Assembly: GCA_003584895.1 (NCBI GenBank)
Contig: QVQF01000132.1
Location: forward strand, 1 to 37,390
Length of the DNA stretch: 37,390 bases
Source: Methylococcales bacterium
Lineage (GTDB): Bacteria; Pseudomonadota; Gammaproteobacteria; Methylococcales; Methylomonadaceae
Reading direction: 5' to 3'
Shown: one piece after another, positions 1 through 9,726 of the stretch
Position numbering within the stretch: position 1 is the stretch's first letter
How the letters are laid out: every line of letters starts with the position of its first letter
Position numbers and translations under genes: made by a program
The notes under the pieces: generated by a model
What the model was told of the DNA's origin: nothing
The model's input: only the letters and a program-made list of their open reading frames with translations
Databases searched by the model: none

Positions 1-998
1 ACTTTGCCATGCCTCAATACAATCTTGCCTATCGTATGCCCAGCTTCAATTAATTGATGTGCCTCAATGGCTGATTCCAAAGGCAATACTTTACTGACAT
101 GTAACGTTAATAAGCCTTGATCTATCCATAGGGCACAACGCTCTAAAATATCGATATGCTGATCTCTAGCTGTAGTTAAATCTCTGAGCATCGGCGTTAA
201 CATCAACTCAAAACCTAGCAATAAATTACGTAACCTAGCTTCACTTAAATTCAGTTCACCCGGATCGAGTAAAGTAATCAAGCGACCAAAATGCGCAGTC
301 GCCAAGATACTGGCTTTAAAGACTTCAGCACCCACGGTATCAAAAACTAAATCCGCACCCTTACCTAGGGTCAACTCATTCACGGCAGCGACAAAATCAG
401 TATCCTTATAATTGATCACCTCATCCGCGCCCAAGCCTTTAACAAAGTTGGCTTTTTGCTCAGAACTTACCGTAGTAATAACCCTAGCGCCTTTTAACTT
501 CGCTAATTGTATGGCTACATGACCTACACCACCGGCACCGGCATGAATCAAAACAGTTTGTCCGGCTTGCAAGCCACCACGATCAAACAAAGCACCCCAA
601 GCCGTAATTAATACTAAAGGCGCAGCCGCAGCTTCTATAAAGGAAAAAGTTTGAGGACTTAAACTAAGCCAACGCTCATCAATAACCGTGTAATCAGCAT
701 AACTGCCTGGCTCACGACCTAAGCCACCATGACAGAACCAAACCTTATCACCCACTTTAAATTTCTGAACAGCTGCTCCTGCTTCCACAACTACACCCGC
801 ACCATCACAGCCTAAAATAGCTGGCAATGCTTTATCAAAAAGAAGTCCGTGTCGTCTTACTTTAGTATCCACAGGATTTACACCTGCCGCCTGCACTTTG
901 ATTTTAATCTGTGTAGCGAGGGTTATTTCAGGTTCAGCTAACTCTTTTAACTTTAAAACCTCGGCATCGCCTACCGCCGTCATTACTATTGCTTTCAT
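1..998 (-). CDS. MDR-family NADPH:quinone reductase-like oxidoreductase (3' end cut by window)
   Basis: About 332 codons are visible and the reading frame runs off the left edge, so the C-terminus is missing. The translation begins MKAIVMTAVGDAEVL. It has the GVNPVDTKVRRHG segment near residues 40-55 that is typical of quinone-oxidoreductase-like medium-chain dehydrogenases. A Rossmann nucleotide site, HAGAGGVGHVAIQLAK, lies around residue 150. I see no structural-zinc cysteine cluster, so this is probably a zinc-free, NAD(P)H-dependent enoyl/quinone reductase rather than an alcohol dehydrogenase; the substrate is unknown. I chose the ATG at 998 because AGGAC lies just upstream. An in-frame ATG at 1013 would add five residues but overlaps that ribosome site. 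The gene follows nspC on the same strand after about 30 bases and may be its operon partner. Confidence 0.8.
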   Translation of the reverse strand, partial: MKAIVMTAVGDAEVLKLKELAEPEITLATQIKIKVQAAGVNPVDTKVRRHGLLFDKALPAILGCDGAGVVVEAGAAVQKFKVGDKVWFCHGGLGREPGSYADYTVIDERWLSLSPQTFSFIEAAAAPLVLITAWGALFDRGGLQAGQTVLIHAGAGGVGHVAIQLAKLKGARVITTVSSEQKANFVKGLGADEVINYKDTDFVAAVNELTLGKGADLVFDTVGAEVFKASILATAHFGRLITLLDPGELNLSEARLRNLLLGFELMLTPMLRDLTTARDQHIDILERCALWIDQGLLTLHVSKVLPLESAIEAHQLIEAGHTIGKIVLRHGK

Positions 999-1026
999 CG
1001 TTAAAGTCCTCATGATTGGGATAGCG

Positions 1027-2241
1027 TCAATTAGCTAACCATTGTCTACGGTAATCCTGATAAGTGTCTTGCTTGATAACTTTCAGATGCTTATCTTGAT
1101 ATAGATAAATATCGGGTAATTGATAGCCATTAAAACGATTAGCCTTAATTAAACTATAAGCACCGACTTCTTTAAAAACTAATTGATCCCCTATCTTTAA
1201 AGGCTTATTAAAACGGTATTCGCCAAACACATCGCCGGCCAAACAGGTACAGCCTGCCAATATGGCGCCATAAGCGCCCTTAGCATCATGTTCATGCAAG
1301 AACGGTTGACGCTGATACTCAAAGACTTCGGGATTATGATTAACTGAAGTATCTAATATGGCAATGGTTTTACTATCACTCACAAAGCTATCGATAACCG
1401 TAGTGACTAAATGCCCAGCATGACCGACAACCCCCTTGCCGGGTTCAATATAAACCTCAAGATTATATTCAGCTCTGAGTTGATTGATGGCTGTCACAAA
1501 AGGACTATGATCCTTAATTTGCTCAAACAAATAGCCTCCGCCCAAATTCAACCACTCTAGCTTGGCGAGATCTTTGCCAAAATACTTTATTAGCTTTGCT
1601 ATGGTTTCAAGCAAAGGCGTGTATTCCGTGACTGAAAAAACATTATGGATATGTAAGCCCTTAATGCTTTCAAAATCAGCTGATTGCCATAATTCATCTA
1701 TAGAAACCCCCAGCTTTGAATAGCTACGACAAGGATCAAAGCGCTCATCATTAAGAAAAGATTGTTTGGGATTTACTCTTAAGCCTAAAGAAAGCTGATC
1801 CGTGTCTTTATCTGCAAAACGCTGATGCTGCGTTAAAGAATTGAAACTAATATGAGTGATGTAATGCTTAAGGTCTTGCCACTCATCTTGCCTAATACCC
1901 GGCGTTGTTAAATGAATACTGCCTGTATCTGATAAATATTCATAAGCCAATTTCGCTTCAAATAAAGAACTGACTGAATAGCCATCAACATAGGTTTTAG
2001 CTAATTCCAGAACAGTAGAAAGCGGCAAGGCTTTCAATGCATATAATACCTTAACACCACATTGTTGACGTAAAGAGGTTAAGCCAGCTAAAGCATCAGT
2101 GATCGCATAGGCATCCAAGACAAAGGCCGGTGATGATTTAACACTATCTTTTATTTCTTGGAAATCCATAGACTCTTTCATTGAAGGGTGGATGACTCTC
2201 GTTAATGAACTTGAGCTTTTACTCTGTAAAGCTTTATGCAT
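1027..2241 (-). CDS. nspC: carboxynorspermidine/carboxyspermidine decarboxylase-like PLP enzyme
   Basis: This is an alanine-racemase-fold, PLP-dependent decarboxylase of about 404 residues. The family makes norspermidine or spermidine by decarboxylating the carboxy-polyamine. The PLP lysine is in LYALKAL (about K70). Other family landmarks are GYSVSSLFEAKLA, SKLGV, the LNLGGGY glycine-rich phosphate loop, EPGKGVVG, and the C-terminal GCTCLAGDVFGEY carrying the active-site cysteine contributed across the dimer. Vibrio NspC has HMNCEN-like residues where this protein reads HIHNVFS, so it is a divergent member and the exact polyamine is uncertain. The ATG at 2241 overlaps the recB stop as TGATG; a GTG one codon earlier, or Met codons near 2181 and 2169, are alternatives. 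No partner carboxynorspermidine dehydrogenase is visible in the window. Confidence 0.8.
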   Translation of the reverse strand: MHKALQSKSSSSLTRVIHPSMKESMDFQEIKDSVKSSPAFVLDAYAITDALAGLTSLRQQCGVKVLYALKALPLSTVLELAKTYVDGYSVSSLFEAKLAYEYLSDTGSIHLTTPGIRQDEWQDLKHYITHISFNSLTQHQRFADKDTDQLSLGLRVNPKQSFLNDERFDPCRSYSKLGVSIDELWQSADFESIKGLHIHNVFSVTEYTPLLETIAKLIKYFGKDLAKLEWLNLGGGYLFEQIKDHSPFVTAINQLRAEYNLEVYIEPGKGVVGHAGHLVTTVIDSFVSDSKTIAILDTSVNHNPEVFEYQRQPFLHEHDAKGAYGAILAGCTCLAGDVFGEYRFNKPLKIGDQLVFKEVGAYSLIKANRFNGYQLPDIYLYQDKHLKVIKQDTYQDYRRQWLAN

Positions 2242-5200
2242 CACTCAGTCTCTGCAAACAAGGCAGCCAAGGCTTTAACCTTAGCAACAGCAGGTCGATC
2301 TTGATAAACCCCACTCATAGCGAGTTCAGGACGCATACCTCGGGCAAATAAATAACGTACACCGCCGAAATGACTGTCATAATCATAATCGGGTAAACGC
2401 TGCTGTAAGTACCTATGTAAAACTACCGTGTATAGCCAATATTGCAAACCATAATTATGTGTATACATAGCCTGAAGTAGTTGTTCAGGCTGATAATCTG
2501 GCAAACTAGTGGTTTTGTAATCCATCAAATAATACAGCCCTTTATGTTCACAAATAAGATCGATAAAGCCAGTTAAATAGCCACTCATAACCTTACTATC
2601 TAAGCTTTGATAAACGGCAGTATCTTGTAAAATCACATTGATTTGGCTAGCATCCATAGTCTGCATAGCTAAATAAAAGGGCATTTCCTTTAAACACTTA
2701 TTAGTATCTAAATTCATCAAACAAAAGGAGCTATCTTGCTCAGATAAGGGTGTAGTTACCACGGCTTGTAACAAAGCAGTTAACATCTCGGGTTGCTCTA
2801 AACTTAAGCCATAGCGTTGACAGGCTTTATCCTGTAGTACAGAAATATCCTTAAGCTCTGCCAAATCACTAAAGCTACAGTTTTCTAATAAATCATGAAC
2901 CACATTGCCTGTGACAGTCCCTCTAGGCAAAGATAGCGCTGCATCAACCAAGATAGCTTCAGGTTCAGTAGCAATCACTTGAGGCTCTCTAGCCTTGTCT
3001 TCAGGCCACTCAGGCGCATCATGCTGACTTAAGGCCGATAACGCCGTATAACTGCTCATTTGCCAACGGGTATATAAAGATCGTTTACGCTCTCTAGCAG
3101 CAAGCGGTATAGATAGTACCAAATCATGCTGCCAGACTCTAATCGGAACATCAACTGTCTCTAGGCACTGATAAGCAAAGCTTAACGGATGCTCGACAAC
3201 CAAACCTTGTAATAGCGATTGCTGCCCATCGAAATCCTGTTCTGCTAGTTCCAATAGCCAAGCCATAGCAGATTCATTAGCGCGAAGTTCAGAACGCTGA
3301 TCCGCCCAAATCACATAACAACGATACTTAGCGCGAGTGACTGCCACATAAAACATGCGACAATCTTCCGCCAACTCCTCTTCTAAGGCTAGGGCTCGAT
3401 GCTGTTCAAAATCATCTGAACCCAAATCAACGATCATCTGCCCATCCACATGACATTGGATTAAGCTTTTTTCGCTCTTTAATCGATCACTACGCTGCCA
3501 TAAACAAGGACAGAACACGACTGAATACTCCAAGCCCTTAGATCGATGCATGGTGACAATCTTCACTGCATCTTCATCACTCTCTAAACGTAACTGCTGG
3601 GCTTCTGAACTACTTGCTTGCGTCATAGCCGTTCGCAACCAATCTAGGGTTTTATTAATGCCTAAATGTTCATCAACAGCCGCTTGCTGTAGTAACTCAA
3701 TCAGCTGATGGATATTGGTCAAGCGTCTTTCAGCCAGTGAGCCCGTAGCGAGTTTAGGCCTAATGGCTTCTTGTGCTAGCAACTGCTGCATCATCGCCAT
3801 GAGTCCAGCTTTCTGCCAAAGCTGATAATAGGCTGCAAAGCGAGACAGCCAAGCATCTAAGGCTAGCTCATCATTAATGACGTGATAAAACGCTGCACCA
3901 TCAAGAGTAAACCAATTTAAGGTCAACGCTTGTTTAAGCAATCTGCTATCGCCAGGATGGGCTACCGCCTGTAATACTGCATATAAATCCAAAGCTTCTT
4001 GAGAGACAAAAACTGACTCAGTGTTATTCAGTACCGAAGGTACGCCAGCGGCACGCAAAGCCGCTTGATAGTCACGAGCTTGGGCATTGGTTCTTACCAA
4101 AATAGCGATATCTTTAGCTAACAGCCTCCTATTTTCTGGCTGCAAGTAGTACCCATCCGTTAAAAGAGCGACGACCTCATTTATGACTGCGACACTCATC
4201 TGATCTGCCGCCTTACCAGCAGTCCAATAACCCGATTTAGTCTCACTTTTTGCTAACTGCCAAAGCATCATAGGTGCGAGAGTCTGGCCATTAAGTTGTA
4301 TCTCCCCATCTGCGGGTGTTTTAGCCGCCTGCACTTCATTAAAGCTTAAATCATTCAGTAAAAAAGCCTGTTCTCGTTGAAATAAGCGATTTACCGCCGT
4401 CACTAACTGAGGATGTGAGCGCCAGTTTTTACTCAGAGTGTACCTATGTTCTGCCTGCTGTTGTGCGGACAGATAAGAATGAATATCAGCTCCCCGAAAC
4501 TTATAGATGGCCTGCTTAGGATCACCAATGAGATATAAATAATGACTAGAGACGGCAAACAAAGAAGAAAAAATAGACCACTGACTATCATCCGTATCTT
4601 GAAACTCATCAATCAAAGCCACAGCAAAGCGCTGGCGTAACTCAACGATCAAGTCACCGCCGCTCAATTGATCGCTATCTAAAGCCTCTGCTAAGCGACT
4701 AATCAAATTATCAAAAGACATGACATTAAGCTGTTGTAAGCGCTTATCCAATTCTATACGCAGAGTTGCTAAAAGCATTCTACGCAACACTAAAGTTACC
4801 TGTAACAAGGCCTTAGTCAGCGTATCAAATACCGCCGTGTCGATAGATAATTCAGCTAAATAATCAGCTTTACGTTGTTCGCTGCTCTGGGCCTTATTAG
4901 CTCTAAATTGTTGACCGTTTAAAGCCTCAGTTAAGCCATGCTCTGTAAATAACGCAAAAGCCTCTTCATTTGGAATCTGAACACTATCGTTAGTCACCCA
5001 AGCACTTAAGGAGGCAAGATTCAGCTCGAAGACATCACTAAAACTCGCTTTAAATTTCTTTGTCTCAAATTCTGCTCTCAAACTCTTAGCGCTGGCTTGC
5101 AATTGATTTTTAGCGCTATCTGCCGATACTTGCAGAACGCTTAATACTTTATCTAGGCTATCGCCCTCTGGATAAATCTTATGCTGATCGGCTATAAAGT

Positions 5201-5798
5201 TAACACTATCCAGCAATTGTTTTGGGGCTTGATAAGTCGCGGTTAAGACCGAAACCTCCCACAAAGAACGCGTATAAATCTGTCGCCGCCAGAAATCATC
5301 TGCACAAGCTTGTTTAATGGCAGCTAAATCATCAGTCAATTCCGCATCAAATAACTGCCCGCTTTCTAAAGCATGTTCCCGTAAAACACGCTGACAAAAA
5401 CCATGAATAGTAAAAATACCGGCTCGATCTAAATCCAACAAAGCCGCAACCAAACGTTGCTTAATTAACCCAGACTCTAGTTCTAGCTGGTCTAACCAGA
5501 TTTTTACATCAGCATTGTCTTGATCCACGCGCCCATCAAGTGCTCTTTTTGCTTCAGAAAGTCTTGCCCGAATACGATCTTTAAGTTCTTCAGTTGCGGC
5601 TTTGGTAAAAGTAACGACTAATAGCTGATCTATCGTTAAACCGTGCTCAACAACAAAACGCAATACCAACATAGCGATAGCATAAGTTTTACCGGTTCCA
5701 GCACTGGCCTCTATAAGATTAATCCCTTTTAGTAAAGGTGATGTCACTGGCTCAAAATAATGTGTTTTTAACAATGGACTCTCTTTTTTAACTACCAT
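2241..5798 (-). CDS. recB: exodeoxyribonuclease V beta subunit (RecB helicase-nuclease)
   Basis: At 1185 residues this has full RecB length. It is the 3'-5' helicase and nuclease subunit of RecBCD, which processes double-strand breaks for recombination. Walker A is ASAGTGKT at residues 31-38. Later come the UvrD-type motifs VALIDEFQDT (Walker B), GDPKQAIYKFRGADI, IVTMHRSKGLEYSVVF and RMFYVAVTRAKYR. The C-terminal nuclease domain is intact, with GNVVHDLLE, GFIDL and MDYKTT supplying the catalytic His, Asp and Asp-x-Lys. No recC is adjacent, whereas many gammaproteobacteria have recC-recB-recD together. Here recB is divergent from a TPR gene and overlaps nspC at its 3' end. recD lies about 7.5 kb away on the other strand. 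Confidence 0.96.
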   Translation of the reverse strand: MVVKKESPLLKTHYFEPVTSPLLKGINLIEASAGTGKTYAIAMLVLRFVVEHGLTIDQLLVVTFTKAATEELKDRIRARLSEAKRALDGRVDQDNADVKIWLDQLELESGLIKQRLVAALLDLDRAGIFTIHGFCQRVLREHALESGQLFDAELTDDLAAIKQACADDFWRRQIYTRSLWEVSVLTATYQAPKQLLDSVNFIADQHKIYPEGDSLDKVLSVLQVSADSAKNQLQASAKSLRAEFETKKFKASFSDVFELNLASLSAWVTNDSVQIPNEEAFALFTEHGLTEALNGQQFRANKAQSSEQRKADYLAELSIDTAVFDTLTKALLQVTLVLRRMLLATLRIELDKRLQQLNVMSFDNLISRLAEALDSDQLSGGDLIVELRQRFAVALIDEFQDTDDSQWSIFSSLFAVSSHYLYLIGDPKQAIYKFRGADIHSYLSAQQQAEHRYTLSKNWRSHPQLVTAVNRLFQREQAFLLNDLSFNEVQAAKTPADGEIQLNGQTLAPMMLWQLAKSETKSGYWTAGKAADQMSVAVINEVVALLTDGYYLQPENRRLLAKDIAILVRTNAQARDYQAALRAAGVPSVLNNTESVFVSQEALDLYAVLQAVAHPGDSRLLKQALTLNWFTLDGAAFYHVINDELALDAWLSRFAAYYQLWQKAGLMAMMQQLLAQEAIRPKLATGSLAERRLTNIHQLIELLQQAAVDEHLGINKTLDWLRTAMTQASSSEAQQLRLESDEDAVKIVTMHRSKGLEYSVVFCPCLWQRSDRLKSEKSLIQCHVDGQMIVDLGSDDFEQHRALALEEELAEDCRMFYVAVTRAKYRCYVIWADQRSELRANESAMAWLLELAEQDFDGQQSLLQGLVVEHPLSFAYQCLETVDVPIRVWQHDLVLSIPLAARERKRSLYTRWQMSSYTALSALSQHDAPEWPEDKAREPQVIATEPEAILVDAALSLPRGTVTGNVVHDLLENCSFSDLAELKDISVLQDKACQRYGLSLEQPEMLTALLQAVVTTPLSEQDSSFCLMNLDTNKCLKEMPFYLAMQTMDASQINVILQDTAVYQSLDSKVMSGYLTGFIDLICEHKGLYYLMDYKTTSLPDYQPEQLLQAMYTHNYGLQYWLYTVVLHRYLQQRLPDYDYDSHFGGVRYLFARGMRPELAMSGVYQDRPAVAKVKALAALFAETE

Positions 5799-6078
5799 AG
5801 CGGCACATCATACATTTTCCTAAGCTATAACCCTATCGACACCAACAGCTTTGCGAAAAAAAATAGCACAAACCATGAAGAAGATGATATATTTTAGCCA
5901 CTCTGTTATATAACTAGATAACAGCTCAGCTAAATAGTGACTACTTAGTCAAGAACCACCCAGCATCTTAACAAGCTTACCCAACCTAAAAGCATCAAAC
6001 AAAAGCTATTACAACCCTAAACCCAGCCATTATCACGACTCGATGATAGTGTCCTTTTTCACTCAAGCAGGCAAGACC
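5799..6078. promoter_or_regulatory. divergent intergenic region between recB and TPR gene, with two inverted repeats
   Basis: This spacer must hold the promoters of both divergent genes. It contains a 7-bp inverted repeat, CTGTTAT at 5903-5909 and ATAACAG at 5918-5924. Thirteen bases on is a compact near-perfect palindrome, TGACTA-ct-TAGTCA, at 5938-5951. Either could be an operator or a small hairpin in the leader of the TPR gene. No promoter good enough to assign was found, and the regulator is unknown. Confidence 0.4.
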
Positions 6079-7779
6079 ATGAATCCTACAAATAAACCTT
6101 CAAAAACACAATTGACTGCTATCGCTATAGGGCTATTAAGCGCTAGTTCACTGGTGATGGCTTCTACTTACAACCCTCTAGAACATTCACAAAACAACTT
6201 CAGTCCGCTTGAGCAACTGACCCCTAATATTGATGAGCAAGGCAAAACAAAATCAATATTAGAGTCTTTACAACAATCCGAGTTAAACAGCAAAAGAGCC
6301 CATTATTTAGAAATACTCGATCTACTGAAACAAAACAAACTTGAAGAAGCTGGCAACAAAATAACGGATTTTTTAAAGCAACATCCTGATGAGGCGGATT
6401 ATTATAACTTACAAGCTTTACTAGAAACCCTGAAAAAAGATCCCATTGCCGCCCAAAAAAGTTATGACAAAGTACTTAGATTAGACTCTAAAAATATTCT
6501 AGCGCTGTTAGGCTCAGCAAAGCTGTCTTTAGATGAAGGTCAATTAGATAAAGCCCATGACTTTGCTAATAAAGCTATCGCCATCAATGACAAAAACACC
6601 AATGCTTACCTCATGTTAGCGGATATCGCTTATAAGCAAAAAAACAATGCAGAAGTAGAAAAAATGTTGCTGACCGCAAAAGAAAAAGCCAGCGATGATA
6701 TTAAAATAGAAATAGACGTGATCAAAGGCCTAGGGAAATTTTATGGCTTACAAAAACAACCCGAAAAAATCTTACCTTTATGTGATGATTTAATTCGTCG
6801 CTATCCAAACAATACCATGGCACTTGATCTTCTAGCTCAGGCGCAACTGTTTAATAATCAAAAATCATTAGCCGAACAAAGTCTGCAAAAGGTCATAGCT
6901 TTAGATAAACAAGATATCGGCAGTCGTTTACTATTAGCTAGGTTATTGAGTGAACACCCCGATAAAGATAAAGAAACCCTAGCCTTATTAGATGAAACAG
7001 CGCTAATCGCACCTGATAAACCAGAAGCCTTGGTTTTTAAAACGGCCTATTTAATTAAACATCAACAATACCCTGAAGCCTTGGCACTGGCTCATAAAAT
7101 AGATCAGCAGTTTCCAAAACTAGTATTAGGTAAGCTATTAACAGGCGATACTTATCTGGCTCAAAAGCAATATGAAAAAGCCAATGAGCAGTATCAACTC
7201 GCCTATAAAACTCAGCCTAATGAAAGAATTCTATTAACTATAAGCGATTTATTGATCGCTCAAAAGAAACCTGACGAGGCGATTAAGCTATTGAAAGAGG
7301 CATTAGAAAAGACCCCTAAAGACGTAGCAATCCACTTTAAATTGGCTAGCATTTACCAACAGCAGAATGATTCTGATCAAGCCGAAACTCATTATGACGC
7401 CATGCTGACCGAACAAAGTGATAATGTGATCGCTTTAAATAACTTAGCCATACTTTACGCACAAAAAAACGATCCTAGAGCGCTAGATTTAGCGAAAAGA
7501 GCTTATGATAAAGCACCAGAATCCGCGGCCATTTTAGATACTTACGGCCATCTTCTTTTGAAACAAAACCAAGCAAGTAAAGGCCTTATACTACTTGAAA
7601 AAGCCGCAACTTTAGCACCTAAGCAAAATGATATACAACTACATTTAGCTGAAGCCTATGTGAGTAATAACAACACAGCCAAAGCGATTGCTATTTTGGA
7701 ACCTCTAGTAAACACAGACTTAGAGTTCTCAGAAAAGAAAACAGCTATTAGTTTATTAGAATCATTAAAAAAGAATTAA
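6079..7779 (+). CDS. exported tetratricopeptide-repeat protein
   Basis: About 566 residues. A basic N-terminus and hydrophobic stretch (LTAIAIGLLSASSLVMA) form a probable Sec signal peptide, so the protein should work in the periplasm or outside the cell. The rest is almost entirely TPR-type helix pairs from about residue 60 to the end, for example AYLMLADIAYKQKN, ALNNLAILYAQKND and IQLHLAEAYVSNN, consistent with roughly a dozen repeats. No enzymatic domain and no lipobox cysteine are visible. The layout resembles the TPR proteins accompanying PEP-CTERM/exopolysaccharide loci, but no such genes surround it, so that role is only a possibility. The ATG at 6079 follows AGGCAAG and places the signal peptide at the terminus; an in-frame ATG at 6043 would give a 12-residue extension. 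Confidence 0.8.
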   Translation: MNPTNKPSKTQLTAIAIGLLSASSLVMASTYNPLEHSQNNFSPLEQLTPNIDEQGKTKSILESLQQSELNSKRAHYLEILDLLKQNKLEEAGNKITDFLKQHPDEADYYNLQALLETLKKDPIAAQKSYDKVLRLDSKNILALLGSAKLSLDEGQLDKAHDFANKAIAINDKNTNAYLMLADIAYKQKNNAEVEKMLLTAKEKASDDIKIEIDVIKGLGKFYGLQKQPEKILPLCDDLIRRYPNNTMALDLLAQAQLFNNQKSLAEQSLQKVIALDKQDIGSRLLLARLLSEHPDKDKETLALLDETALIAPDKPEALVFKTAYLIKHQQYPEALALAHKIDQQFPKLVLGKLLTGDTYLAQKQYEKANEQYQLAYKTQPNERILLTISDLLIAQKKPDEAIKLLKEALEKTPKDVAIHFKLASIYQQQNDSDQAETHYDAMLTEQSDNVIALNNLAILYAQKNDPRALDLAKRAYDKAPESAAILDTYGHLLLKQNQASKGLILLEKAATLAPKQNDIQLHLAEAYVSNNNTAKAIAILEPLVNTDLEFSEKKTAISLLESLKKN

Positions 7780-7794
7780 CCATCAATAAGTTAT

Positions 7795-7834
7795 GCTAGC
7801 GTCAGATTACAATTGCTCGCTAATCTGACTTAGC
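7795..7834. terminator. hairpin downstream of TPR gene
   Basis: A 9-bp perfect inverted repeat, GTCAGATTA (7801-7809) and TAATCTGAC (7821-7829), encloses an 11-base loop. Outer GCTA/TAGC arms (7795-7798 and 7831-7834) extend the stem across a bulge. It sits 22 bases past the TPR stop codon. No T-run follows on either strand, so it is a 3'-end stabilising hairpin or a weak terminator rather than a classic intrinsic one. The remaining bases up to 8074 hold nothing recognisable. Confidence 0.45.
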
Positions 7835-8074
7835 TGACTGCAAAAAATAACATCCACTATTGTGTAGATGATGTTTTCGATGCTACAGATAATATCAACA
7901 TTGAAGTAAATTGCACTAAAGGTTAATAGATCCTAGTTACTCTGCAGTAGCCTAAGCATTGCCTCTAAGCTGAAAGGCGCGAATGAGCATGTAGTAATTC
8001 TAAAGTAACACCTCACTCTTAGTTTTTTAGCCCAGCTAAGGTGAATAAATCATCAGCCATTATGGATTTAAAGC

Positions 8075-9688
8075 TTATAAAATACCTTTATAGCCAGAGG
8101 TAATCGGATAACGTCGGTCACGACCAAACGCTTTTTCAGTAATACGAATACCCGGAGGAGATTGCCTACGCTTATACTCATTTCTATCGACTAAACTAAT
8201 CGCTCTTCGAACATCGGCAACATTAAAACCCGCAGCGATGATAGTTTCAGCCGATTGGTCTAGCTCTATATAACGTTCTAAGATAGGATCTAAAATCTCG
8301 TAGGGAGGTAAGGAATCAGCATCCACTTGATCAGGTGCTAATTCAGCAGAGGGTGGACGGGTAATGACACGTTCAGGTATCACCTCAGACAGGCTATTAC
8401 GATACTTGGCTAATTGATAAACCAGCAACTTAGGCACATCTTTAATCGGCGCAAAACCACCCGCCATGTCACCATAGAGTGTGGCATAGCCGACACTCAT
8501 TTCACTTTTATTACCGGTAGTCAGCAATAACTTACCTTGCTTATTAGACAGCGCCATTAAAACTACGCCTCGGCAACGCGCCTGTATATTTTCTTCAGTG
8601 GTATCTTTAGCTGCACCACTAAACACGTCGGCTAACATATCGGTAAAAGCATTCACGGCAGGTTCTATAGGGATAATATGGTGATTTACACCCAAAACTT
8701 TCGCCTGCAATAGCGCATCTTCATTACTCATATCTTGCGTATAACGCGACGGCATGAGCACCACTTCGACCTTATCTGCTCCCAGCGCATCCACCGCCAA
8801 CGCCAACACTAGTGCTGAATCAATACCGCCGGACAAGCCTAATAAAGCGCCTTGAAAACCATTTTTTCGCACATAATCTTTAATACCTAAGACCAAAGCC
8901 TGATATTCACTGGATATTTCATTATAAAGTGGCGCACATTGTGCCTTAATTGGCGTGCTACCCTCAAACTCGATAACACTAATTTGCTCTTTAAATTCTT
9001 CGGCACGAAAGACAATCTCGCCCTGTGCATCCACTACAAAAGACGCACCATCAAATATCAATTCATCTTGACCGCCTACTTGATTGACATAAACCAGAGG
9101 AATTTTTGCAGCATGTACTTGCTGACAAATGATCGCTTCACGTTGATGGATCTTGCCTGAATTAAACGGCGAAGCATTCAGGGTTAACAATAACTCGGCA
9201 CCTGCTTGTTGGCTGGCCTCAATAATGCCGCTTTTCCAAACATCTTCGCAAATTGTCAGGCCAATAAAAGTACCATTAAACTCAAACACACAAGGCTGAT
9301 GGCCTGGGGTAAAGTAACGTTGTTCATCAAACACGCCATAATTCGGTAAGGCTTGTTTACGATAACAAGCCAATATTACCCCTTGATGCAGGACTACTGC
9401 ACTATTATAAAGCGCATCACCGTCCTGCTCAGGGAAACCCACAACCATGGCTATATCGGCAACACGATCACCCAACTGATAAATAGCATTATTGGCTGCA
9501 CTAATAAAATCAGAGCGCAACAGTAAGTCTTCTGCTGGATAACCGGTAATACTTAACTCAGGAAAAACAATAATATCGGCCTGTAATTCATCCCGCGCAA
9601 TAATAGCGGCATCAACCATATGATCAACATTAGCTGGAATATTACCAACCAAGAAATTAATTTGTGCCAGAGCAATTTTTAAGGACAT
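8075..9688 (-). CDS. nadE: glutamine-dependent NAD(+) synthetase
   Basis: A 537-residue two-domain enzyme for the last step of NAD synthesis, amidation of nicotinic acid adenine dinucleotide with glutamine as nitrogen donor. The N-terminal nitrilase-type glutaminase domain has its complete triad: E44 in VFPELSITGYP, K111 in YRKQALPNYGVFDE and C147 in GLTICEDVW. The C-terminal synthetase domain has the ATP-pyrophosphatase loop LSGGIDSALVLALAVDALG, followed by LLTTGNKSEMSVGYATLYGD and RPPSAELAPDQ. Because both domains are present the enzyme should not need free ammonia. It is transcribed divergently from the MerR-B12 gene. The ATG at 9688 begins MSLKIALAQINF, the normal family N-terminus. Confidence 0.97.
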   Translation of the reverse strand: MSLKIALAQINFLVGNIPANVDHMVDAAIIARDELQADIIVFPELSITGYPAEDLLLRSDFISAANNAIYQLGDRVADIAMVVGFPEQDGDALYNSAVVLHQGVILACYRKQALPNYGVFDEQRYFTPGHQPCVFEFNGTFIGLTICEDVWKSGIIEASQQAGAELLLTLNASPFNSGKIHQREAIICQQVHAAKIPLVYVNQVGGQDELIFDGASFVVDAQGEIVFRAEEFKEQISVIEFEGSTPIKAQCAPLYNEISSEYQALVLGIKDYVRKNGFQGALLGLSGGIDSALVLALAVDALGADKVEVVLMPSRYTQDMSNEDALLQAKVLGVNHHIIPIEPAVNAFTDMLADVFSGAAKDTTEENIQARCRGVVLMALSNKQGKLLLTTGNKSEMSVGYATLYGDMAGGFAPIKDVPKLLVYQLAKYRNSLSEVIPERVITRPPSAELAPDQVDADSLPPYEILDPILERYIELDQSAETIIAAGFNVADVRRAISLVDRNEYKRRQSPPGIRITEKAFGRDRRYPITSGYKGIL

Positions 9689-9726
9689 AAAGATTTAAAT
9701 TACTGATTAAAGAGATCAGAAAGCTG

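Noticed and set aside
5903-5924. LexA box (CTGT...ACAG) upstream of recB
   Set aside because: The half-sites are 14 bases apart rather than the 8 required, so SOS control is not supported.
6079-7779. PEP-CTERM/exosortase-associated TPR lipoprotein
   Set aside because: No lipobox cysteine and no exosortase or polysaccharide genes nearby; only generic TPR content can be supported.
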